Assembly (NCBI RefSeq): GCF_013868415.1 | Contig: NZ_JACEMT010000031.1 | Coordinates: forward strand, 30,737 to 94,736 | DNA: 64,000 nt | Direction of reading: 5' to 3' | DNA from: Marinobacterium marinum | Lineage (GTDB): Bacteria; Pseudomonadota; Gammaproteobacteria; Pseudomonadales; Balneatricaceae | Shown here: positions 39,134-48,970 of the stretch, piece by piece | Layout of the letters: each line of letters begins with the position of its first letter | Position numbering within the stretch: the first letter of the stretch is position 1 | Notes under the pieces: model-generated | The model's input: the letters and a program-made list of their open reading frames with translations, nothing else | What the model was told of the DNA's origin: nothing | Databases searched by the model: none | Made by a program: the position numbers and the translations under genes

Positions 39134-40279
39134 TTATTCCTCGGCCTCGCGACGATACTCTTCAGGAATTTCCAAATCTCCGTCACGCAAGGGCTCGGGG
39201 GCATCTTCCAGATGCTGCTTGTGCCGCTTGAGCTGGAACACGTAGGCCAACACCTGCGCAACGGACTGATACAGTCCTGCCGGAATCTCGTCACCGATTT
39301 CAGCGGCATGGAACAGGGCCCGGGCCAGTGGCGGCGCCGACAGCAGCGGCACATCGTGATCCTCCGCAACTTCGCGGATTTTCAAGGCGACAAAATCAGC
39401 CCCCTTGGCTACCACCCGAGGGGCACCACCGCCCTGCTGATCATACTTCAGGGCAACCGCATAGTGGGTCGGGTTGGTAATCACCACATCCGCTTCGGGC
39501 ACTTCGGTCATCATCTTGCGCTGGGCAATTTCACGCTGCAACTGGCGGATACGCCCCTTCACCTCGGGCTTACCCTCCGTATTTTTCATTTCATCCTTGA
39601 CCTCTTGCAGAGTCATCTTCAGCTTTTTGTTGTAGTCGTACAGCTGAAAGGGCACATCAATAAGCGAGATGATAATCAGGGATAGGCTCATTACCAGGAA
39701 GGACCATCCCAGGATCTGTAGCGCATGCGCAATCGCCGGCTCAACGGCCTCTTTCGCCAGCGCGACCAGATCAGGCCGATCCAGCCACAGCACCATCACG
39801 GCAAAGGCACCAACCAGCAAAAACTTGGCCAGCCCCTTGAGCAGCTCGATCAGCGCTTTCAACGAGAACATCCGCTTGAGACCACTGAGCGGATTGATCC
39901 GGCTCCCCTTGGGCAACAAGGCCTGACCGCTGAAGTTCCAGCCCCCCAGTGCAATGGGGCTCAGCAACGCCGCCAGCAGAGTCAACAGGTAAAAGCCCCA
40001 AAGACTCAGAAACCCCTCGAACAGCGCCTCGCCCAGATGCGTAAACATGCGGGCCGGGTCGAAAATATCCTGGCGATCCAGACTGAAGCTTTCCACCATG
40101 ATGTTGATCATGCTGCCAGCGACCTGCCCGCCAAACAGCAGCGCCGATGCAGCGGCAGCCAACAGCAACACCGTCGCCGATAGTTCTCGCGAGCGCGGTA
40201 TATCGCCTTTCTCGCGCGCTTCTCGCAGCCTTTTTTCCGTCGGTTCTTCGCTTTTTTCCTGCCCGGTCTCTTCTGCCAT
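39134..40279 (-). CDS. flhB: Flagellar export switch protein FlhB
   Basis: 381 residues: the N-terminus EEPTEKRLREAREKGDIPRS, four membrane helices, then the cytoplasmic domain with the autocleavage site NPTHYAVALKYD (around residues 268-279). Cleavage between Asn and Pro changes export from rod/hook to filament substrates, prompted by FliK. The stop of fliR overlaps its ATG by one base (TAATG). The short paralogue at 26942-27232 copies its post-cleavage part. Confidence 0.97.
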   Translation of the reverse strand: MAEETGQEKSEEPTEKRLREAREKGDIPRSRELSATVLLLAAAASALLFGGQVAGSMINIMVESFSLDRQDIFDPARMFTHLGEALFEGFLSLWGFYLLTLLAALLSPIALGGWNFSGQALLPKGSRINPLSGLKRMFSLKALIELLKGLAKFLLVGAFAVMVLWLDRPDLVALAKEAVEPAIAHALQILGWSFLVMSLSLIIISLIDVPFQLYDYNKKLKMTLQEVKDEMKNTEGKPEVKGRIRQLQREIAQRKMMTEVPEADVVITNPTHYAVALKYDQQGGGAPRVVAKGADFVALKIREVAEDHDVPLLSAPPLARALFHAAEIGDEIPAGLYQSVAQVLAYVFQLKRHKQHLEDAPEPLRDGDLEIPEEYRREAEE

Positions 40280-41058
40280 TACCCCTCCACCGCCAGCAAG
40301 CCGGATACGGTCTCAAGCCACTCGATGGCAAAGACCTGATAATGACTGAAAAAGCCGGACAGGCTGGCCCAGATAATGAAAATACCCATCAACATGGTAA
40401 ACGGGAAACCAATGGCAAATATATTCAACTGGGGAGCGGCCTTGGTCATGATGCCAAAAGCGAAGTTGACGATCAGCAACGCTGTCACCGCCGGCAAAGC
40501 CATCAGCAGCGCGGCCATGAACAGCCAGCCACCAGACAGCGCCATCTGCCACAAAGTCGCCTGGCTGAGCCCACCCGCCCCAACCGGCAACACATAAAAG
40601 CTCTGCGCCAGTATTTCGATCAGCACCAGATGACCATCCATGCCCAGAAACAGCATCATCACCAGCATCAGGTAAATCTGTGCCACGATTACCACGCTGA
40701 CGCCATTGGCCGGGTCTGTCATCGAGGCAAAGCCAAGCCCCATCTGCATCGCCATCATCTGACCACCGGCCACGAAGCTTTGCAGCAGGATATTGGCGGA
40801 AAACCCCAGTAGACTGCCGATCAGAACCTGCTGCGCCACCAGAATCCAGCTGTGCAGCGATAACCCGTCAAACAGCGGCATGGCCGGCAACACCGGCACC
40901 AGCAGCACGGTCACAGCCAGCGCCAGCCCCAGACGCAAACGCATGGGTAGCATTTGCGTGCCGATAATCGGCATCGCCATGAAAAAGGACATCACCCGAA
41001 ACAGGGGCCAGAGAAAGGCGTTTACCCAGTGTTCGATCTGCAGCAGGCCAATTTCCAT
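40279..41058 (-). CDS. fliR: Flagellar export gate protein FliR
   Basis: 259 residues with about six membrane helices, including RVMSFFMAMPIIGTQMLPMR near the start and MQMGLGFASMTDPANG in the middle, both well conserved in FliR/SpaR proteins. It caps the FliP5-FliQ4-FliR1 export channel. It lies 7 bases after fliQ and overlaps flhB. Confidence 0.96.
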   Translation of the reverse strand: MEIGLLQIEHWVNAFLWPLFRVMSFFMAMPIIGTQMLPMRLRLGLALAVTVLLVPVLPAMPLFDGLSLHSWILVAQQVLIGSLLGFSANILLQSFVAGGQMMAMQMGLGFASMTDPANGVSVVIVAQIYLMLVMMLFLGMDGHLVLIEILAQSFYVLPVGAGGLSQATLWQMALSGGWLFMAALLMALPAVTALLIVNFAFGIMTKAAPQLNIFAIGFPFTMLMGIFIIWASLSGFFSHYQVFAIEWLETVSGLLAVEG

Positions 41059-41065
41059 TGTCGGC

Positions 41066-41335
41066 CTACGAGATCAAATGGGGAATATTGAAGAACAGGT
41101 AGTTGAACAGATCCGTAATCCGGCTGACGATCCACGGGCCTGCCCACATCACCGCCAGCAACGTCACGATCAGGCGCGGCAAAAAGCTCAGGGTCTGCTC
41201 ATTGATCTGGGTCGCCGCCTGAAAGACCGAGATGACCAGTCCCACGGCCAAAGAAGGGCCGACGATGACCGCGACAATTACCACGATCAGCCAGAGCGCC
41301 TGGCCAAACAGATCGAGCGTCATTCCCGGATCCAT
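41066..41335 (-). CDS. fliQ: Flagellar export gate protein FliQ
   Basis: 89 residues, two membrane helices. Conserved DLFGQALWL at the start and VGLVISVFQAATQINEQTLSFLP in shortened form around AATQINEQTL. It is part of the FliPQR channel. Start at the ATG of MDPGM; the fourth following Met is also possible. It follows fliP by 9 bases. Confidence 0.96.
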   Translation of the reverse strand: MDPGMTLDLFGQALWLIVVIVAVIVGPSLAVGLVISVFQAATQINEQTLSFLPRLIVTLLAVMWAGPWIVSRITDLFNYLFFNIPHLIS

Positions 41336-41344
41336 GACTGCCTC

Positions 41345-42082
41345 CTATACGCCGAAACTGGCCGCCAGCGTCCCGACCACCATAGCCCACCCATCCACCA
41401 GCACAAACAGCATGATCTTGAACGGCAGGGAGATGATCACCGGCGACAGCATCATCATGCCCATCGCCATCAAAACACTGGCAACGACCAAATCAATCAC
41501 CAGAAAGGGGATAAACAGCATGAAACCGATTTGAAAGGCGGTTTTCAGTTCGCTGATGATAAAAGCCGGGATCAGGACCGTAAACGGAATGTCTTCGGCT
41601 CGGGCAACCGGAGCCGTTTCGGAAATGCGCATGAACAGCCCCAGATCGCTCTCCCGTGTCTGGCGCAGCATGAACTCGTGAAAGGGTACTCCCGCAGCCT
41701 GAAAGGCCTCCAGCGGCGCCATTTCCTCGGCCATGTAAGGCTGCACTGCCCGTGTATTCACCTCTTCCAACACCGGCGACATGATAAACAGTGTCAGGAA
41801 CAGCGACAGGCCGATAATAATCTGATTGGAGGGCGTTTGCTGCAAACCCAGTGCCTGACGCAAGATCGCGAATACAATGATGATGCGGGCAAACGACGTC
41901 ATCATCATCAACATCGCCGGCAGGAAGGTCAACAGCGTCATCAAAGCCAGGATCTGGATGGTCACGCTGTAGCGCGTCCCGCCCTCGTCGGTTACCAGCG
42001 TCACGGCCGGTATCCCGGTATCCGCCAGCACCAGTCCGGTCGGTACCAGCAACAGCAGTAGCGCTACCCATATCCGACTCAC
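41345..42082 (-). CDS. fliP: Flagellar export gate protein FliP
   Basis: 245 residues, GTG start. An N-terminal signal-like helix is followed by a periplasmic segment and four membrane helices. The family pattern includes [20 protein letters not shown], then [19 protein letters not shown] in part, and a C-terminal [14 protein letters not shown]. It is the core of the export channel. The GTG overlaps the fliO TGA (GTGA). Confidence 0.97.
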   Translation of the reverse strand: MSRIWVALLLLLVPTGLVLADTGIPAVTLVTDEGGTRYSVTIQILALMTLLTFLPAMLMMMTSFARIIIVFAILRQALGLQQTPSNQIIIGLSLFLTLFIMSPVLEEVNTRAVQPYMAEEMAPLEAFQAAGVPFHEFMLRQTRESDLGLFMRISETAPVARAEDIPFTVLIPAFIISELKTAFQIGFMLFIPFLVIDLVVASVLMAMGMMMLSPVIISLPFKIMLFVLVDGWAMVVGTLAASFGV

Positions 42083-42507
42083 TGCGAACCTCCGCGCCCC
42101 AGTACCTGCTGCAGACGATCCGCAAATGCGGCGCCACGCACCGCTTCCGAATCCACCACGGGAGCGTCGAAATGCTTCAGCAGGCTGACCCGACCCGGCG
42201 CCACTCCCAGCAGCAGCTGTTCCTGCCCCACCTGTACCAGCACCGCCCGTTCACGGGGGCCCATCGGCAACGCAGCCAGTACCTTCATGCCCTGTCCACT
42301 GGCGGCGGCACCGTTGACCCGTTTAACCAGCCAGCCCAGCAGCATGATCAAACCCACCACCAGCAACAGCCCCAGGCCAAGCTGCAGCAGACTGCCCCAG
42401 GACAAGGGGTCAGGCAGATCGGCTCCGGGCGCCTTGGGCACCTTCTGCTCGGCGGCGTGGATGCCAACCGAAAATCCGATCAGCAGCAGACAGAGCAGTG
42501 GTCTCAT
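42079..42507 (-). CDS. fliO: Flagellar export assembly protein FliO
   Basis: 142 residues: a signal-like N-terminus ([16 protein letters not shown]), a short periplasmic stretch, one membrane helix ([22 protein letters not shown]), then a small cytoplasmic domain with [15 protein letters not shown], the most conserved FliO part. FliO helps FliP rings form. It overlaps fliN by ATGA and fliP by GTGA. Confidence 0.94.
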   Translation of the reverse strand: MRPLLCLLLIGFSVGIHAAEQKVPKAPGADLPDPLSWGSLLQLGLGLLLVVGLIMLLGWLVKRVNGAAASGQGMKVLAALPMGPRERAVLVQVGQEQLLLGVAPGRVSLLKHFDAPVVDSEAVRGAAFADRLQQVLGRGGSQ

Positions 42508-42953
42508 TTCAACCGCCGAATACGTTCCTGAGGGCTGATCACATCCGTCAGCCGAATACCGTAACGGTCATTGACCACGACGACTTCACCATGCGCGATC
42601 AACGTACCATTCACCTTGACGTCCAGCGGCTCCCCGGCCACCCGATCCAGCTCGATGACCGAGCCCTGACTCAGCTGCAGCAGGTTGCGGATGGCAATTT
42701 CCGTTCCACCGACTTCCATCGTCAGCGTGACCGGAATATCCAGAATAACATCAAGCTTGGGGTCCGTTACCGGCACCGAGTCATCCTGCAACTCATCCAG
42801 CTCGACACCCTGCGCCGAGGGCGCCGCCTGTGACTGAACATCATCCAGCAGCGCATCGGCATCAACGCCCGCCTGCCCCGTTTGCTCTTCCAGCGCGGCA
42901 GCCCACTCGTCAGCCAGCGCCTGTTGATCCTGATTGTTGTTCTCGTCGCTCAC
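42504..42953 (-). CDS. fliN: Flagellar switch protein FliN
   Basis: 149 residues, GTG start with GGAGAAA before it. The N-terminal half is acidic and Gln/Ala-rich. The C-terminal SpoA domain (about 70-145) includes DIPVTLTMEVGGTEIAIRNL and GEVVVVNDRYGIRLTDV. It forms the lower C-ring with FliM and docks the FliH-FliI export complex. It overlaps fliO by ATGA. Confidence 0.97.
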   Translation of the reverse strand: MSDENNNQDQQALADEWAAALEEQTGQAGVDADALLDDVQSQAAPSAQGVELDELQDDSVPVTDPKLDVILDIPVTLTMEVGGTEIAIRNLLQLSQGSVIELDRVAGEPLDVKVNGTLIAHGEVVVVNDRYGIRLTDVISPQERIRRLK

Positions 42954-42974
42954 GATTTTTCTCCGCTGGCCGAC

Positions 42975-43961
42975 TCAGTCAGAGCCCGGCCGCTTGATGG
43001 GGTCCTTTATTTTGACAGCCAAGTTGCCGCGCGAAACACCCAATTGACAGTTGAACAGCGGAATGCCATTCGCATTCAGCTTCAGGCTGTCGGGCATTTC
43101 CACCGGTATGATGTCACCGGCCTCAAATTCCATGACATCACGCAGGGTCAATTCCCGCTCGGCCACTTTCAGATCCAGCTCCAGCGTTGCCATCATGATG
43201 TCGCGACGCAGGGCTTTCAGCCAGCGCTCGTCCTTCTGTTCTTCGGTATTCTGGACGCCGGATAACAGTTGATCACGCACCGGCTCCAGCATCGCGTAGG
43301 GCATGGTAATGTGCAGCTCGCCGGTACCGCCTTCCAGATCGATCTGAAAGGTACTGACCACCACCACCTCTGTCGGATTCACCGCATTCGCCATGGCGGG
43401 GTTGACCTCATGCCCCACATGCTCGAAGTTCAACTGCATCACGGACCGCCAGGCATCCTCAAGATCCGCGAACAGCTGCTGCAACGTTTTATGCACAATA
43501 CGGGTTTCGGTTGGCGTAAACTCGCGCCCTTCAATCTTGGCATGACGCCCATCTCCCCCGAAAAACTGGTCAACCAGGCGGAATACCAGCCGAGCGTCCA
43601 TAATGAACAGTGCCGTACCGCGCAACGGATGTGCCTTGACCAGACTCATGCTGGTGGGGACGTAAAGGGTATGGATATAGTCGCCGTACTTCATCACCTG
43701 AATACCGCCGACAGTCACATCGGCCGTACGGCGCAGCAGATTGAACAGGCTAATGCGGGTATGGCGGGCAAAGCGCTCGTTGATCATCTCCAGCGTGGGC
43801 ATGCGCCCACGCACGATGCGCTCGTGACTCGCCAGATCATAGGGCTGGATGCCATCTTCCGATGCCGAATCGGCGTCTTCGTCGGTATCGACATCACCAT
43901 CATCCACACCATGAAGCAGCGCATCGATCTCGTCCTGGGAGAGCAGATCCTTGACCGACAT
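42975..43961 (-). CDS. fliM: Flagellar switch protein FliM
   Basis: 328 residues. The N-terminal CheY-P binding motif LLSQDEIDALLHG (about 6-18), a middle CheC-like domain with RIVRGRMPTLEMINERFARH in part and GRHAKIEGREFTPTE, and the C-terminal SpoA domain (from about 250). It connects CheY-P binding to the FliG torque ring. It follows fliL by 10 bases and precedes fliN by 21. Confidence 0.97.
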   Translation of the reverse strand: MSVKDLLSQDEIDALLHGVDDGDVDTDEDADSASEDGIQPYDLASHERIVRGRMPTLEMINERFARHTRISLFNLLRRTADVTVGGIQVMKYGDYIHTLYVPTSMSLVKAHPLRGTALFIMDARLVFRLVDQFFGGDGRHAKIEGREFTPTETRIVHKTLQQLFADLEDAWRSVMQLNFEHVGHEVNPAMANAVNPTEVVVVSTFQIDLEGGTGELHITMPYAMLEPVRDQLLSGVQNTEEQKDERWLKALRRDIMMATLELDLKVAERELTLRDVMEFEAGDIIPVEMPDSLKLNANGIPLFNCQLGVSRGNLAVKIKDPIKRPGSD

Positions 43962-43971
43962 CTAGTTCATC

Positions 43972-44496
43972 CTACTGCATGACAAAGTTGGTAAAAAGAA
44001 TGGTTTCGACTCCAGGGTTGCCGAGCTTTTCCTGCATGATCGATTGCACCAGCGCCGTCGCTTCACTGCGCAGGGCGCGTTTTCCTTCGATACTTTGCAG
44101 ATCTTCAAACGCCTGCGACCGGAGCAGTTCGTCCAGCCGCGCCACCACCAGAGGCATATGCTGCTTCAAGGCCTCATCCACTGCCGGGTTACGGCTTTTG
44201 GCTTCAATGAATGTCTGCAGATAATGCTGCCTTTTGTCGACCGACTGCAGCATGACAACAAAGAAGGGTTTCCCTTCCAGCATCCGTATCTTGGTATAAA
44301 TGGCCTCGCTACGAACCGGTTCAACAGCCGTATCTGCCGCCTCGGCTCCACCCTTGTCCGACAGTAAAACATAAGCGGCCCCGGCACCACCACCCAGCAG
44401 CAGAATCGCTCCCAACACCAACAATATAATCAGTTTTTTTCTGGAGCCCTGGCCGCTATCGACCGATCCGTTCTCTGCTGTTTCTTTGGTCGCCAT
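43972..44496 (-). CDS. fliL: Flagellar basal body protein FliL
   Basis: 174 residues: a short cytoplasmic N-terminus, one membrane helix (KLIILLVLGAILLLGGGAGAAYVLL), then a periplasmic FliL domain ending GVETILFTNFVMQ, the typical C-terminus. FliL surrounds the stator units and supports torque. It sits between fliK and fliM, as in relatives. Confidence 0.95.
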   Translation of the reverse strand: MATKETAENGSVDSGQGSRKKLIILLVLGAILLLGGGAGAAYVLLSDKGGAEAADTAVEPVRSEAIYTKIRMLEGKPFFVVMLQSVDKRQHYLQTFIEAKSRNPAVDEALKQHMPLVVARLDELLRSQAFEDLQSIEGKRALRSEATALVQSIMQEKLGNPGVETILFTNFVMQ

Positions 44497-44564
44497 TCAC
44501 GCCTCCACCGGTTTGGCCATCCTCCTGATCAGGCGTCTAATATAACATACTGTCAGCGCCAACC

Positions 44565-46301
44565 TCAGGCGTAATAATCGACCAGCCCCGCTGCCAGCAT
44601 GTGCAACGGCTGTACCTCCAGCTCGTCTCCTTCCTGCCCTCCGTACCCCCCGGCCTGTTGCCCCGAGGCCTCGGCCTGTTCACGCTGATCCGAGTGCTGG
44701 CGACGCGCATCATCAGATACAGAGGAATCCTGCAGGTTCAGCCCCTGATCCGCAAACATCTCCCGCAAGCGCGGCAACTGCTGCTCCAACGCATCTCGTA
44801 CCGCCGGGCTGGCACTGGTGAAGCTGACACTGACCTGATCCTGCCCCTGTAAATGAACCCGAATCTGCATCGCTCCCAGCTCGGGCGGGTCCAGCTGAAT
44901 ATGTGCAACCTTTGGCCCGTGCTGCGCCATCATGATCGCCCGCTCGCCTATCTGGCGCCCCCAACGGGGTTCCGCCAACTGCTGTTGCAAGCGCTGCTCA
45001 AAAGTCGATTCCGGCCGGGTACTCGAAGCCGGAGCCGTATCGCCCGCACGCATCAACGAGGCCGTTGCGGCAGCCTGACCATCCTGCCGTGACGATTGTC
45101 CCGAGGTGCCGGCATCGCCGCCCTCACTGCCCGCTGCAACATTCATCTGGGCGGACTGAGCGGCAATATCCTGGCGCGTTGCCAAGAGCTCTCCCACGGG
45201 ACGCGTATTTTCAATTCGAGACCCCGGCGTCAATACCACCGCAGCCTCCTTGCCGACCTGGTCGCCGCCCTCGGCCACCGGCAGGGTGGCGGCCAGAACA
45301 CTTTGCTGCCGTGACGGGTTCACCACCTCTTCCCCCGCACTCATGCCCACATCAGAGACGGCACGAGTCGCAACCGCTGCGTTGGCGCCGGTCGTCCCCC
45401 CGCCCTCTGCCGCCAGCACCTGTCCTCGGGTCACCTCCAAACTGACTGACGTCTCCGGCTCAATCTGAGCGGCACTGACCGCACGCGGCGTAACCGCCGC
45501 AACCGGACCGTCACTCTCCGCTCCACCCATGACACCCGCTGTCTGCGGTATGGCTGCGATCTCGACTCGACTCACTTGGGCAACAGCGCCCTCAGTCTGT
45601 ACTGGCGCTAAGGGTGACTGCACGGGCACGACTGGCGGTGTCGGTGCAACCTGTGGTGAAGGTGACGCCGTGACCGCGCCACCTGTCGCATTCGCCGCCA
45701 GCACAACCGGCGTCGCCGGCTGATTCACATCCACCGCCGCTTGATTCGAGACAGCCCCCGGGGTCAACGGACGCACTCCGAACGGCCTCTTGCCATCCTC
45801 TTCTGTCGGCATTGACACCTGCCGCCCCGGCGTTGACTCCTTCACTTCCGTCCTGATCCAGGCTTCAGCCTGCTCGGCTGTCGCTGCCGGCTGCTGACCA
45901 GGCACAGCGCTTGCCGCTACAGGCGCGGTCGACGCTGGAGCCGGTACAACGGCAGGATTCGCATCAACCTCGGTCCCGCTGACCTGCACTTCACCCTCCG
46001 GCTCGACCGGCGGCCGAACCTGTTCGTCCGTCTCCTGTTCAGCGGATACAGACGGCATCGACGCACTGTCCTCAGTTGCCACCAGCCCATCAGATACCTC
46101 GTCCGGCAAAGGCTCGCCTGCGGGAGGCAAGGAGTTACCGTCTGGCGCGACCGACGCCGCTGCGGATCGAGCCTGCAAAGAGCCCTGCAGTAACTGGTTA
46201 AAGCCACCGACAACTCCCTCCGAAGCCAGCAGAGGCGAGGTCTGGGGAAGCCCCAAATCCAGCGGCAGGGATACCGTTGAACCGGTTTTCATAATGGCCA
46301 T
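44565..46301 (-). CDS. fliK: Flagellar hook-length control protein FliK
   Basis: 578 residues. Residues about 30-420 are low-complexity, rich in Ala, Val, Pro, Gly and Glu. The C-terminal Flg_hook domain (about 440-540) has the conserved MAQHGPKVAHIQLDPPELGA and VSFTSASPAVRDALEQQLPR. FliK acts as the secreted ruler that measures hook length and triggers FlhB switching. It sits at the standard place between fliJ and fliL, so it is the better candidate for the hook ruler than the FliK-like gene at 25023. Confidence 0.95.
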   Translation of the reverse strand: MAIMKTGSTVSLPLDLGLPQTSPLLASEGVVGGFNQLLQGSLQARSAAASVAPDGNSLPPAGEPLPDEVSDGLVATEDSASMPSVSAEQETDEQVRPPVEPEGEVQVSGTEVDANPAVVPAPASTAPVAASAVPGQQPAATAEQAEAWIRTEVKESTPGRQVSMPTEEDGKRPFGVRPLTPGAVSNQAAVDVNQPATPVVLAANATGGAVTASPSPQVAPTPPVVPVQSPLAPVQTEGAVAQVSRVEIAAIPQTAGVMGGAESDGPVAAVTPRAVSAAQIEPETSVSLEVTRGQVLAAEGGGTTGANAAVATRAVSDVGMSAGEEVVNPSRQQSVLAATLPVAEGGDQVGKEAAVVLTPGSRIENTRPVGELLATRQDIAAQSAQMNVAAGSEGGDAGTSGQSSRQDGQAAATASLMRAGDTAPASSTRPESTFEQRLQQQLAEPRWGRQIGERAIMMAQHGPKVAHIQLDPPELGAMQIRVHLQGQDQVSVSFTSASPAVRDALEQQLPRLREMFADQGLNLQDSSVSDDARRQHSDQREQAEASGQQAGGYGGQEGDELEVQPLHMLAAGLVDYYA

Positions 46302-46354
46302 GACGCATTCCTGTAAAGAGGGAACTCAGGAACAAGCAAATTGAATGCCAAAGA

Positions 46355-46801
46355 TTAAATATAGGAGGGTCTTACATGCTGGGAACGCTCATCCAGTTCC
46401 TGCTGCAGCTTACGCTCCTTGACGCGAGTTTCGTCCATCCGTGCCTTTTCGACCAGGCGCTCGATTCCCTTTTCCCGCGCATACGTCTGCTGCCAGTACG
46501 CCTGCACCTGCTGCACTTGCTCCCGCGCCTGCAACAGGGCCTGCTCCTGCTGCTGCATGGTGTCGCTTATTTTCTGCATAAAGGCCTGGCGCGCCTGCAG
46601 CGCTCCGATATCAACACCCTGACGCCCGGTAGCCGTGAACTGCTGCTGGTACTCACCCAGATAGTTCTCCAGTTGCACAATGCCCTGCTCGCCCTGACTG
46701 ACCCGCTGCCGCGCTTCGGCCAGAAAACGCTCGGCCTCACGCCGCTTACGCTCGGCAACCGCCAGTACCACTTCCAACCGCTGTGAACGCTGTCTGCTCA
46801 T
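46355..46801 (-). CDS. fliJ: Flagellar export chaperone FliJ
   Basis: 148 residues, almost wholly coiled coil, rich in Gln, Glu, Arg and Ala, with the family N-terminus QRLEVVLAVAERKRREAERFL. FliJ links the FliI hexamer to FlhA and escorts unloaded chaperones. It lies 16 bases after fliI. Confidence 0.94.
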   Translation of the reverse strand: MSRQRSQRLEVVLAVAERKRREAERFLAEARQRVSQGEQGIVQLENYLGEYQQQFTATGRQGVDIGALQARQAFMQKISDTMQQQEQALLQAREQVQQVQAYWQQTYAREKGIERLVEKARMDETRVKERKLQQELDERSQHVRPSYI

Positions 46802-46817
46802 GCCTTACCTCCCCCGT

Positions 46818-48197
46818 TTACGGTGTACGCCGCAATGCTGGCCCCTGTGGCGCACCGATCGGCGCCTGAGGCGGTGGCGACATGACCATCGCCAACTCCT
46901 GTATGCACCGCTGCATCGGCATGGGCTCGTTCATGCCCTGCTGCAGGTACGCCCGAATCGCCGGCAGCATATCCATCGCACGATCGGTTTCCGGGTCGCT
47001 GCCGCGAGAATAGGCACCAACGGCAATCAAGTCCGCATTCTGCTGATAGCGCGAGTACAGGCGTTTGAACTGCAGCGCCAGATTCAGCTGATTGGCATCC
47101 ACCACCTGCGGCATTGCACGACTGATCGACGCTTCAATATCGATCGCCGGATAATGCCCCTGCTCGGCCAACCCCCGTGACAGCACAATATGCCCATCCA
47201 GAATCGCTCGAGCCGAATCCGCCACCGGGTCCTGCTGATCATCCCCTTCGGTCAGCACGGTATAGAAAGCGGTGATGGAACCGCCTCCCGTCGCGCCGTT
47301 ACCGGCCCGCTCGACCAGTTTCGGAAGTTTCGCGAAAACCGAAGGCGGGTACCCCTTGGTTGCCGGGGGCTCTCCTACCGCCAGCGCGATTTCACGTTGC
47401 GCCTGTGCATAACGTGTCAGAGAATCCATCAACAGCAACACATTCTTGCCCTGAGCACGGAAGTATTCCGCGATACGGGTCGTCAGTTGCGCCGCGCGCA
47501 GGCGCATCAGCGGCGAATCATCGGCAGGGGCCGCGACGACGACCGACCGGGCCATACCCTCCGCCCCCAGGCTGTGGTCGATGAACTCACGCACTTCTCG
47601 CCCACGCTCGCCGATCAGCCCGACAACCGTGATTTCCGCTTCGGTAAACCGAGTCATCATGCCCAGCAGCACCGACTTGCCCACACCACTGCCGGCAAAC
47701 AGTCCCAGTCGCTGACCGCGCCCGACACTGAGCAAGCCGTTGATCGCCCGGACCCCGACATCCAGTGTCTGCTCGATGGGGTGACGATGCAGCGGATTGA
47801 TGCTTTCTCCCTGCAGCGTCACCATATCATCCGGTCGCAAAGCGCCCTTGCCATCCAGGGGCCGCCCAATGCCGTCAATCACGCGCCCTAACAACCCGAA
47901 CCCTACCGGTACCAGACTGGCACCAACTCTAGGGCGTACGGCGGCGCCAGGCGCCAGACCATCAACACTGTCCAGCGGCATCAGGTAAATACGATCACCG
48001 GCAAAACCCACTACTTCGGCTTCAACGCTGTTGTGCCCCTGCAGCGACACCAGACAGTAATCTCCCAACGCAACCTTGAGCCCAACCGCTTCGAGCGTCA
48101 GGCCGATCAGACGCGTAACACGTCCCTCCACGTCCGGGCGCGGAAGCTCATATTCACATTGCAGATAGCGTTTGAGACGCTGGTCGAGATCGGGCAC
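46818..48197 (-). CDS. fliI: Flagellar export ATPase FliI
   Basis: 459 residues, GTG start with a weak ribosome site. Related to F1 beta: Walker [16 protein letters not shown] (near 175), ERGREVREF, Walker [20 protein letters not shown] and [15 protein letters not shown]. It hydrolyses ATP to assist loading of export substrates. It lies 23 bases after fliH. Confidence 0.97.
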   Translation of the reverse strand: MPDLDQRLKRYLQCEYELPRPDVEGRVTRLIGLTLEAVGLKVALGDYCLVSLQGHNSVEAEVVGFAGDRIYLMPLDSVDGLAPGAAVRPRVGASLVPVGFGLLGRVIDGIGRPLDGKGALRPDDMVTLQGESINPLHRHPIEQTLDVGVRAINGLLSVGRGQRLGLFAGSGVGKSVLLGMMTRFTEAEITVVGLIGERGREVREFIDHSLGAEGMARSVVVAAPADDSPLMRLRAAQLTTRIAEYFRAQGKNVLLLMDSLTRYAQAQREIALAVGEPPATKGYPPSVFAKLPKLVERAGNGATGGGSITAFYTVLTEGDDQQDPVADSARAILDGHIVLSRGLAEQGHYPAIDIEASISRAMPQVVDANQLNLALQFKRLYSRYQQNADLIAVGAYSRGSDPETDRAMDMLPAIRAYLQQGMNEPMPMQRCIQELAMVMSPPPQAPIGAPQGPALRRTP

Positions 48198-48220
48198 AGG
48201 CAGGGTCCAACGAAGCGGGT

Positions 48221-48970
48221 TCAGGATGCCGAGGCGTCCGGGGTCTGAATTAAACGAGCCAGCAACTGCTCCGCTACCTGGCGAAAACGCTGCTCCGTCT
48301 GATAGTCGACACTACAGCTGCCACTGTCAACCCGGCAGCTGCCCATCGACAGGGTCTCATCAGCGACCAAAGACAGGTTGAGATCATCCACCAGCGGTGC
48401 CAGCGCCTGCTGCTGATCCGGGTGCACGCTGAGAACAATTTCGCCACACCCATCCGGCAACTGTGCCAGCGCTTCATGCACGCTGGCATGCAGATGTTCT
48501 ATATTCAGGCTAAGCTCGGCCTTAACGGCCGCTTCCGCCAGTGCGATCACCAGCTGGATCAGGGTCGATTCAAGCGATTCACGCTGCAGCTCCAGCGGCT
48601 GCTGCAATTGCGTCAGCAACTCTTCCAGCCGTCGGGTACGCGCATCGATCTCGGCCTGACCCGCCTCCAGGCCCTGCTGCAGCCCTTGCTCGTGCCCTTG
48701 CCGCTGCCCTTCTTCCTGCCCCTGCTTCAAGCCTTCGGCATAGCCCTCCTGCCGTGCCGTTTCACACAACTCCTCCCATTGCGAGAGTGTCAGCTTTTCG
48801 GCAAAAACCTCTTCTTCGACAACGGCAATGTCCAGCTCATCCAGCGGCAGTGACGGTTTGCGGGCCAGAGCCTGAACCACCGGTGCCGTCCCCCCCACAT
48901 CCGGAGGCAACCAGCGCTCCACAGGGCCTGCGTCAGCGGCTCGTATACGAGCCGGAGGGTCCCCCTTCAT
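48221..48970 (-). CDS. fliH: Flagellar export stator FliH
   Basis: 249 residues. The middle section (about 85-125) has the G-x-x-x-G repeats typical of Fli[18 protein letters not shown] and continuing [12 protein letters not shown]. The C-terminal part resembles the V/F-ATPase peripheral stalk. FliH holds FliI at the FliN ring. It overlaps the fliG stop by one base (TGATG). Confidence 0.95.
   Translation of the reverse strand: MKGDPPARIRAADAGPVERWLPPDVGGTAPVVQALARKPSLPLDELDIAVVEEEVFAEKLTLSQWEELCETARQEGYAEGLKQGQEEGQRQGHEQGLQQGLEAGQAEIDARTRRLEELLTQLQQPLELQRESLESTLIQLVIALAEAAVKAELSLNIEHLHASVHEALAQLPDGCGEIVLSVHPDQQQALAPLVDDLNLSLVADETLSMGSCRVDSGSCSVDYQTEQRFRQVAEQLLARLIQTPDASAS

Noticed and set aside
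39049..39369. Short minus-strand open frame (106 codons) at the flhB/flhA border
   Set aside because: It reads another frame of flhB and the flhA leader; no conserved sequence.
40793..42061. 422-codon plus-strand open frame
   Set aside because: Antisense to fliR-fliQ-fliP, whose motifs are unmistakable; the translation is low-complexity Gln/His/Arg.
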